Shown piece after piece: positions 55,995 to 64,000 of a DNA stretch of 64,000 bases. Origin of the DNA: Zizania palustris. Its lineage: Eukaryota > Streptophyta > Magnoliopsida > Poales > Poaceae. A program made the translations under genes and the position numbers. The stretch covers positions 372,001 through 436,000 of the forward strand of contig JAAALK010000086.1 of the NCBI GenBank assembly GCA_019279435.1. The letters are read 5' to 3'. The stretch's first letter is position 1. The number at the start of each line of letters is the position of its first letter. Under the pieces are notes generated by a model. It ran no database searches and was not told the DNA's origin. It saw only the letters and a list, made by a program, of their open reading frames with translations.

Positions 55995-57866
55995 CTAGGC
56001 GACCATTTACCAAATTTTGGATTTTAGTGCCTAAGGGCAAAATCGTCTTCCAAACTAAGTCACCAACTTGAAACGATTTTGCTTTGACTCTTTTGTTGTA
56101 GGCTCTAGATACTCTCCTCTTATCTCTTTATATAGCCTCTAGAGCCCTTAACCTCTTATCAGTCACTTCTTCCAATTTTAGGGAACTTTGGTACCACCAT
56201 GCTTTACAACTCTACAAGCCCATAATGCCTCAGAAAGCACTTCATGCCACCTTTTAGGGAACTCTTCAATTTTCTTCTTAATGAGCTTAATTACAGTTTT
56301 ACAACTAGACTCGGCCTGGCCATTGGCCTGAGCATAGTATGGTGAAGAGATTATCAACTTAATACCATAAAACTCGGCAAAGTCTCTCACTTATTTAGAA
56401 ATAAATGAAGTACCTTGATCTGTAGTGAGAGTTTGGGGAATACCGAATCTATGTATTATGTGCTTCAAGATGAAATAAGTTACCTCGTTATGAGTCATGT
56501 TCTTGAGAGGCACGGCCTCGGTCCACTTGGTGAAATAATTTGTTGCCATCAACACGAACTGATGCCTTTTTGAGGAGGGAGGATGAATTTGGTTGATGAA
56601 GTCCAAGCCCCAACCTCAAAACGACAATGGTTTGATAATAGGTCTAAGTAGTGACGCATGAGCCAACAGGTGCTCTGACACGCAACACCCTTTGGCGAGC
56701 GAAGGGTTCCGGCCCAGAGGGTCTGGTGCGCAATGCATCGGTTCGAAGCTCCTGGCTTCGGCTGACACAGAGAGTTCGAGCATCGACCTCCCTTGTACAA
56801 AAAATTTTCCTTGTCTAACTTGATAGCCAGATGCTCGCTGAGCCAAATCATTTGCAATTGAATTGGCTTCTCTAGACATGTTAGAAATTTTAAAGTCATT
56901 AAGAGTAGCAATTATGTATAAACATTTATCCAAGTAGCTATTTAGCAAACCATCAAAACATTGAGCAGTTTTAGCTACTTGTTGCACAACTAATAGAGAA
57001 TCACCATATGCATGAACATGTTTAACACCCTTGAAACCTAGCAATTCAATTCCTAGCAATAAAGCTTCATACTTAGCTTGATTATTAGTAGAAGGAAATT
57101 TTAAAAGGGCCGAGGTCTCAAAGCTCATACCATTAGGTGATATGAACACCACTCCAATACCTTGGCCGCTCTTGCAAGCCGAACCATCAAAATAAAGTTT
57201 CCATGTATCTCAATTACAGCAACATCGCTACCCCAATTGACATCTACGTGGTGATCAACTATAAAGTTAGCGACAATCTGGCCTTTCATAGCTTTCAAAG
57301 GTTTATAAGCCAAATCATACTCAATCAAAACATAAGCCAACTTTCCAATTCTACCACTTAGAATCAGCTTTTGCAACATGTATTTAATGACATCGGTTTG
57401 ACAAGTAACAATACATGTGCTAGAGAGAAGATAGTGACATAATTTGGTACATGCATAATAAAGTGATAAACACAAACACTCCACAAACACGTACCTTGTC
57501 TCGCCATCCAATAAGCGGTGGCTCAAGAATGTGATGATGTATTCTTTTCCCTCCACCCCTTGAGTTGGCATGGCTCCTATCATGCTATCTTCTGCAGCAA
57601 CGTATAGCCGAAACAGAATCCCGGCTTTTGGTGCTCTTACCACAGGCGGTGATGACAAGCACTCTTTAATCTTCTCAAAGGCACGTTGTCGAATTTCCCC
57701 CCAAGTGAACTCGGCCTCGCTCTTTAGCCAGAGTATGGGGACAAAAGCATCAATTTTGCCAGACAAGGTACATATAAATCGACACAAATAATTCATCTTG
57801 CCTAGCAACTTTTGCACATCTTTCTTGCATGTCGGCGCTTCAAAGTTCTTGATCTTCTCAAGCCTC
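55995..57866 (-). pseudogene. A0 integrase, RNase H and RT end (decayed)
   Basis: This continues the A0 coding region cut at 44506. On the minus strand: the RT end and RNase H (57817 downward, MQKLLGKMNYLCRF), the second RNase H (TNNQAKYEALLLGIELLG), the variable linker, then integrase fragments with LTTDQGTSF and ANGQAESSCKTV. Roughly 110 bp of the integrase C-terminal region is deleted near 56176 relative to A1, and several stops are present. It is truncated at 57866 by A2, inserted inside the RT region. Protease, Gag and the 5' LTR of A0 would lie beyond the window. Confidence 0.87.
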
Positions 57867-59084
57867 TGTTCACGATCCTAAGCGTGACGCAGCACCGACG
57901 TCGCGTTCCGACTACCCTTAGTCATGATAAGGGGGGTGGAGTCGCCAGGCAATCAGATCACACAAAATAATCCAATTAGCCGAAAGAAATATATTAAATA
58001 GAATAAAATCAGCAAACCAGTCAGAGCCTATCTGCTTCGAAGTCTGGTGCGAAGGATTCGCCGAAGTATACCTTTGTCGTTTGGTGCGAAGTATCTCGTC
58101 GAAGGGTGCTGCGGTGTTCGGACTAATCCGGCCGAAGATGAACTCCGAATGGATCTGGACGCGACAATCACCTCCGAACAGCGGGGTTCGGCGTGAGGTC
58201 TCCGATATGGCAAATTACAGAATAATGACGTGAGGGCCGCGCGTGGGCGTAACTTCGTCCACAGTGGAGTACGATTGTGGCGAAGCCTGTTGTGACGAAG
58301 TATGCTGGCGAAGCCTGTCGTTGAAGCCTACAGTCTCGGTGAAGGGTGTCCTGACGAACTCCGAAACCGATCTCTCAGCTCCGAACACCTCCGATGAAGT
58401 AGCTCCGAACGTGGGAACCTACAACAAAGAGAGTTTGAAGTACCAATTCGGCCTGAGGACCAAATTCTGCTAAGTATTGCACTAGTGGCGAAGGTAGCAA
58501 TCTGTTACGCAGATTAGCGGATACTTCATAGGCAAAGTAACAAGGCGATAGCAATCTATTATGTAGATTAACAGATACTTCACAAGAAAAGCAACAAGTG
58601 TTACCACTGTTCCGATGTGGCCGGCGGAGGGCTTCCAGGCAAACCCACGAAGAGGTACAGGAAAAATAAAGGTAAAGTAAATGTGATCAAAGCTAGGGCT
58701 TTGGTTTGATTTGTGTTGGGGGCTCTCTAAACTGGCCTCGCCTCTTTATTTATAGGGGTCAAACTTCAGATCTAATCTACTATTATTTAGCTTGGATAAA
58801 GATAAAACTTAGCCGGAATTGTATCCAACTCTGTCTCTGCCGAAGTGGGCTTCGGCTAGGCCCGTCGAAGCCTACTCCTCGGGCCGAAGCATCGGTGGCA
58901 TGGGCCTCCGAAGGCTTCCCGGCCGAAGGCCGTGGGCTGGCTAGAGGCTTTCGGAGCCCATAGCCCAATGGACCCTCGACCCCGTAGGGCTTCGACCTGA
59001 CTCCAGACATGTGTATTTTGCCCAAATCACCAAAATTGATATTTTGACAATCTCAACCATTAATGCCATTTTTTGCTATCAACA
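57867..59084 (-). repeat. A2 3' LTR
   Basis: 1218 bp, TGTTGATAGC...CGTGAACA on the minus strand, with TATA box at 58747-58754 (minus). It is about 200 bp shorter than the A1 LTR, mainly near its U5 end. Confidence 0.88.
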
Positions 59085-59088
59085 CATG

Positions 59089-59101
59089 CCCCCTACCTTT
59101 T
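59089..59101 (-). promoter_or_regulatory. Polypurine tract (A2)
   Basis: Minus-strand AAAAGGTAGGGGG adjacent to the LTR. Confidence 0.75.
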
Positions 59102-59230
59102 AGTGAACTAAGTGAACTAAAAGCACAACGAGCTGAAGACGATACCATCCATATCAGCTTTCGACACCCTTTATGTTATTTGCCACACACTTGGGAAATA
59201 CCTTTTCAAGTACCTACCATTCAAAGCTCT

Positions 59231-62200
59231 TCAAAACCGCTCTCCCTGCAAAGATTCCAACAAGTATGCATTGCCGGGAGCGATTTCGGCTATCTTAAAA
59301 GGACCTTCCCAACTAGGTGACCATTTACCAAATTTGGGACTCTTTGTGCCTAAGGGTAAAATCGTATTCCACACCAAATCTCCTACCTCAAACGATTTTG
59401 GTCTAACCTTCTTATTGTAGGCCTTAGCTACTCTCTTCTTGTCTACTTCTATGGCTTCTAAAGCCCTTAGTCTCTTATCGGTTACTTCCTCTAGATTATC
59501 CTTCAGAAGAGTTTGATACTCATTAACCGATAAGCCATCTTGTTTTAGCATTCTTAATGAGCCAAGATCTACCTCTACAGGTAGAACGACCTCTTGTCCA
59601 TATACCAACTCATATGGACTAACTTTGGTAGCACCGTGCTTTGCAATTCTACAAGCCCATAACGCCTAGGAAAGCACTTCATGCCACCTTTTAGGAAACT
59701 CTTCAATTTTCTTCTTAATGAGCTTAATCATGGTTTTATTACTACACTCGGCCTGACCATTGGCCTGAGCATAGTAAGGTGAAGAGTTTATCAATTTGAT
59801 ACCATAATACTCGGCGAAGTCCCTCACTTCTCTAGAAACAAATGAACTACCTTGATCCGTAGTAAGGGTTTGAGGAATGCCGAATCTATGTATGATGTGC
59901 TTCAAGATAAAATCACGTACCTCATTGTGAGTCATGTTCTTGAGAGGTACGGCATCGGTCCACTTAGTGAAGTAATTTGTCGCCATCAACATGAACCGAT
60001 GCCCTTTTGAGGAAGGAGGGTGAATCTGGCCAATGAAGTCTAGACCCCAACCTCGAAACGGCCATGGCTTGACAATAGGGTTGAGTAATGAGGCATGAGC
60101 TAGTTGAATATTTCCAAACTTCTGACATGCTTCACATCCTCTATTGTACTTGAAACAATCTTCAGTCATAGTCGGCCAATAAAAACCTGCTCTTTTGAGC
60201 ATCCAACTCATTTTCTGAGCCGACTGGTGAGTGCCACAAAGTCCTTCATGGACTTCTCCCGTAGCCACCTGGGATTGTTCGTGGTCTAAACACTTCAATA
60301 GTACTCCATCGATGGTTCGGCGATACAATGTGTCGTCTATCAACACGAATTTGAACGCTTGTCGTCGAACCTTCTAATCAACCTTTTGGCTAGGGTCTCT
60401 CAAATACTGGATGACTAGGATTCTCCAATCGCCCTTATAGGTTTCAGAGGGTCTCGCTGGCTCACCTTCTGAAAAAATTTCTAAACTACTGACTTCGGGT
60501 TGCCCCCCAAGCCATCCCTGCTCCTGCCGAAGCCTGGCCGGGCTGGCCGTTCGGAGTGTGCTGGGCCGAAGCCCTCCAGAGGGTTCAGACTCCGGGGAGC
60601 CTTCTCTGTGCGGGAGGCTTTGGCCTATAGACTTCGGCGTGCCAGGTCCTTCGGTCGGCAGGGTACTCCGGTCCAAGGTCCTTGGCATGCAGTGACCTTC
60701 AGCGGCCAGAGGGGTTCGACCCGGAGGGTGTGCCTGCCCACCATTACAAAATTTTCCTCTCCTGACTTGGTAACCGGATGCTTGCTGAGCCAAACCATTT
60801 GCGACTGAATTGGCTTCTCTAGACACGTGAGAGATTTTGAAGTCATCGAAAGTAGCAACTATGTCCAGACATTTATCCAAGTAACTATTCAGCATGCCGT
60901 TAAAACATTGAGCACTTTTAGCTACTTGTTGCACTACTAACAAAGAATCACCGTATGCGTGAACATGTCTAGCACCTACAGACTCTAGTAATTCAAGACC
61001 TAGCAATAAAGCTTCGTATTCAGCTTGGTTATTAGTGGAAGAAAATACTAGACAGGCTGAAGTTTCAAAGTGCATTCCATTAGGTGATATGAGAACCACT
61101 CCAATACCTTGGCCACTCTTGCAAGCCAAACCATCAAAATAAAGCTTCCATGGCACTACCTCAACTAGAGCAATAATGTCACTCCAACTGACATCTATGT
61201 GATGATCAACTATAAAGTTGGCTACGATTTGGCCTTTCATCGCTCTCAGGGGCTCGTAGGCCAAATCGTACTCAATCAATGTGTAAGCCCATTTCCCGAT
61301 TCTTCCACTGAGAATTGGCTTCTGTAACATGTGCTTTATAACATCGGTTTGGCAAACTGCAACACATGTAGTGGGCAGAAGATAATGGCGTAATTTGGTG
61401 CACATGTAGTAAAGTGATAAACACAATTGTTCCACAAATGCGTACCTGGTTTCGGCATCTAGCAGGCGGCGTCTTAAGAATGTGATGATGTACTCTCTTC
61501 CCGCTACCTCTTGGGTTAGCACGGCCCCAATCATGCTATCTTCAGTAGCGATGTATAGCCAAAATGGAATCCTGGCTTTAGGCGCTCTCACCACAGGCGG
61601 TGATGACAAGCACTCCTTGATCTTCTCAAAAGTGATTTGTTGGCTTTCCCCCCAAGCGAACTCAGCTTCGTTTTTTAGCCGGAGTATGGGGACAAAGGCA
61701 TCAATCTTGCCGGACAAGTTGGATATAAAGCGACGTAAATAGTTCATTTTGCCTAGCAATTTTTGTACATCCCTTTTGCATGTCGGCGCTGCAATGTTTC
61801 TAATTTTCTCAAGTCTCTTATGATCAATTTCTATGCCTCTCTCGTGAATCATGAAACCTAAGAACTTACCCGCCGACACACCAAAAGCGCACTTGAGTGG
61901 GTTCATTTTCAACCCATATTGTCGCATTCTATCGAAAGCAACCTTCAAATCATCTAAATAGTTTCCCATAGCGTCCGATTTGACTACGACATCATCGATG
62001 TAAACTTCTAACATAACTCCTAACAAGTCATGAAAGATCAAGTTCATAGCGCGCTGATACGTGGCGCCAACATTCTTCAACCCAAAAGTCATTATGACCC
62101 ACTTGAACAAACGGACAAAACAAGGGCATTGAAAGGCAGTCTTGTAGACATCCTCTTCGGCCATGAAGATTTGATTATAACCAGCATTGCCATCAAGAAA

Positions 62201-62770
62201 ACTCAGTACCTTGTGTCCTGAAGCATCGTTGATCAACATGTCGGCTATCGGCATTGGATACTCGTCCTTTGGAGTGGCTCTGTTCAGATCCCTGAAATCA
62301 ATACACACCTGTATCTTGCCGCTCCCTTTCTTCTCTACAGGCACAATATTAGCAACCCATTCCGCGTACCTGCATGGCCTAATAAATTCAGCCTTGAGTA
62401 ATCGCTCCATTTCTTCTTTAACTCGGTCATAGACGGCTGAGTTAAAGCGGCGGGGAGGCTGCTTATAAGGCCTAAATCCAGACTTGATAGGCAGCCGATG
62501 CTCCACGAGCTCGTGGCTTAGTCCTGGCATCTCGCTATACTCCCATGCGAAACAATCGACATACGATCGAAGTAACTTTATTACTTCAGCCTTTTCATCG
62601 GGCTGTAAATGTTGGTTCACAAAAGTCAGCCTTGGAACGCTACCATTTCCTATGTCAACTTCCTCCAAAGGGTCAGCTGACGCAAAACCTTGTCCTAATT
62701 TTTCTACTTCGCTAAAGTCTCCGATGGCTTCGGCAATAATCATCTTTACTAGACCGATATTGCTCCACAC
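59231..62770 (-). pseudogene. pol: A2 pol: RT, two RNase H domains, integrase (two internal stops)
   Basis: In one frame, the 798-codon upper part (62770-60374) has RT with the YIDD box at residues 257-260 (VYIDDVVVKSD). RNase H and the second RNase H (KLYFDGLACKSGQGIGVVL, TNNQAEYEALLLGLELL) follow, then a Pro/Gly-rich linker. A TAG at 60374-60376 precedes integrase. Numbered from the codon at 60346, its zinc residues are H33, H40, C71 and C74. The triad D103, D164 and E200 has DD35E spacing. A second TAG at 59666-59668 splits off the C-terminal part, which ends near 59231. All catalytic residues survive. Confidence 0.9.
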
Positions 62771-62869
62771 GAGACTTTAGCCAATCTAGATTACTCTTGC
62801 TAGACATGACTATTAATACAAAAAAAGCCGTGCTACTCCAGCCGGCTTTACAGACACTGGTACAAACCG

Positions 62870-63742
62870 TCATCCGGATACGCTAACAAAATCGTAATCC
62901 GAAAGATCTCTTCTTGACAGACACTCTACTTTGTTATGCACGGCGTCAACCGATACATCAGCCAATGCTACTTGGGTCGAAGTATCTGCGGGAATGACTT
63001 CTACATCATCGCCATCCCACTGTATCAGGCACTGGTGTAGAGTAGAAGGAATGCAACAGTTCGCGTGAATCCAGTCGCGCCCGAGTAGTACGCTGTAGTT
63101 ACCTTGTACGTCGACGACGAAAAATGTTGTCGGTAATGTCTTGTTGCCCACCGTCAACTCCATGGAGAGTACGCCTTTGGCCTCTGAGCTCTCGCCGTTG
63201 AAGCCGTTGAGCATCAAGTTGGTCTTGTTCAGGTCATCCTCATTCTTGCCAAGTTTCTTCAACAACGAGTAAGGCATTAAGTTAACCATGGTGCCGCCGT
63301 CGACCAGCATTCGGGAAATCGGCTTTCTATTGATGTGACCTCTGACGTAGAGAGGCTTTAGATGGCGAGCCGAGTCCTCGGGCTTCTCGAAGATGGCGTT
63401 GCGCGGACCGAGGTTCAATTGAGCGACTTCGGCCTCATCCTATGGTAGGGCGAACTCGGCCGGCAGCGTGACGATGTTGATGTCCATCACATGTGGTGCG
63501 GGCCCTTCAGAGACGGGCGAGTAATCGTCGTCGAGCATGTCGTCATCATCGGCGCTCGGACTAGGAGCCGGGTTGGTTATCTCAACCGGCTTATCCCTCC
63601 ATACCTGTCTTGTAGCTGGCCGAGGGCGGATTTCTTCGAAGATATCGTCGCGCTCGTCCTCAGCTTCCTTCTTGCGCATCTCCTGTGCCCGTAGTCTTTG
63701 TAGGCATCTCTTCAGTGATTTGGACATGCCTGGGGGGGCCAA
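62870..63742 (-). pseudogene. A2 aspartic protease and upstream linker
   Basis: In frame with A2 pol but separated by a TGA at 62870-62872, and split internally by a TAG at 63440-63442. The acidic DDDDMLDDDYSPVSEGP linker is followed by the protease, with LVDGGTMVNLMPYSLLKKLG (DGG at the active site instead of the DSG in A1) and LGRDWIHANCC. The start at 63742 is uncertain because Gag should continue upstream. Confidence 0.82.
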
Positions 63743-64000
63743 GATGGCTATGGCTTGGTGCCAGGTGCTACTGTCCGGCTTCTATTAACTCTGGACGAAG
63801 TGGTACTGCGCCCTTCGGCCTTGTGCACCCGATGCTCGGAGGGGTCTTCGCTGCGAACCCTGACGGATGGACAGTCCTTGTTTGGCCAATCGAACTAGGC
63901 TTTGGCGTAGAGCCCGGCCGAAGCATGGGACTTACCTCCGTCGGACCTTGGTGACAAAGTCTTCGGGATTGGGACTTTCTGAGACCCAACTCTGATGGTG
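63743..64000 (-). other. A2 upstream region, no gene recognised
   Basis: It should lead towards Gag, but no Gag motif is visible. It contains GTAAGT on the minus strand at 63930-63935 (G/GTAAGT), a strong candidate splice donor shared with A1. Confidence 0.5.

Larger units (their letters stand above)
57867..64000 (-). mobile_element. Tat-type Gypsy element A2, 5' end outside the window
   Basis: Same family and orientation as A0, into which it is inserted (left flank GCCTC at 57862-57866). The 3' LTR, polypurine tract, integrase, both RNase H domains, RT and protease are present. Gag and the 5' LTR should lie to the right. It is the best-preserved member of family A here: from protease to integrase it is a single frame with four stops. 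Confidence 0.9.

Overview
This window is plant genomic DNA, most likely from a grass (Poaceae). It consists almost entirely of LTR retrotransposons inserted into one another. I found no convincing host gene, tRNA, rRNA or CRISPR. Grass origin is inferred from the mix of element types: a Sirevirus-type Copia, Tat-type Gypsy with a second RNase H, a CRM-like chromovirus, Tekay/Del-type long LTRs and a BARE/Angela-like LTR. The CRM-like copies hint at, but do not prove, a pericentromeric location.

Left part (1-21675). A Copia LTR end and a Copia LTR with palindromic 40-bp repeats precede an old, decayed Copia element on the + strand (host E). E survives in five pieces: 3234-4818, 10251-10413, 11369-11414, 18017-19350 and 20999-21675. 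The pieces are separated by a CRM-like element with LTRs in inverted orientation (4819-10250, target-site duplication GACAC), a solo CRM-type LTR (10414-11368), a deleted Tat-type Gypsy on the minus strand (A1, 11415-18016) and a solo Sirevirus-type LTR (19351-20998, duplication CCATG).

Middle part (21676-31908). Tekay/Del-type LTR sequence is interrupted by a broken Sirevirus (C'). C' in turn contains a second, head-to-head rearranged CRM-like copy (25575-28572). A Copia integrase fragment and another Del-like LTR piece follow.

Right part (31909-64000). A minus-strand Tat-type element (A0, same family as A1) was hit three times. The first hit is a nearly complete Sirevirus, C (32740-43637, duplication CGTAG, an intact 1050-codon pol frame). 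The second is a nearly complete Tat-type Gypsy, B (44507-55994, duplication CTAGG). The third is a further copy of the same family, A2 (57867 to beyond the window end). B carries, opposite to its own transcription, what looks like a five-exon gene with a Transposase_28-like domain and its own TATA box.

LTR comparisons by eye give roughly 1.4% divergence for B, 1.5% for C and 2.8% for the CRM-like copy. B and C are therefore young, and the CRM-like copy is somewhat older. None of the elements is fully open, but B and C come close.
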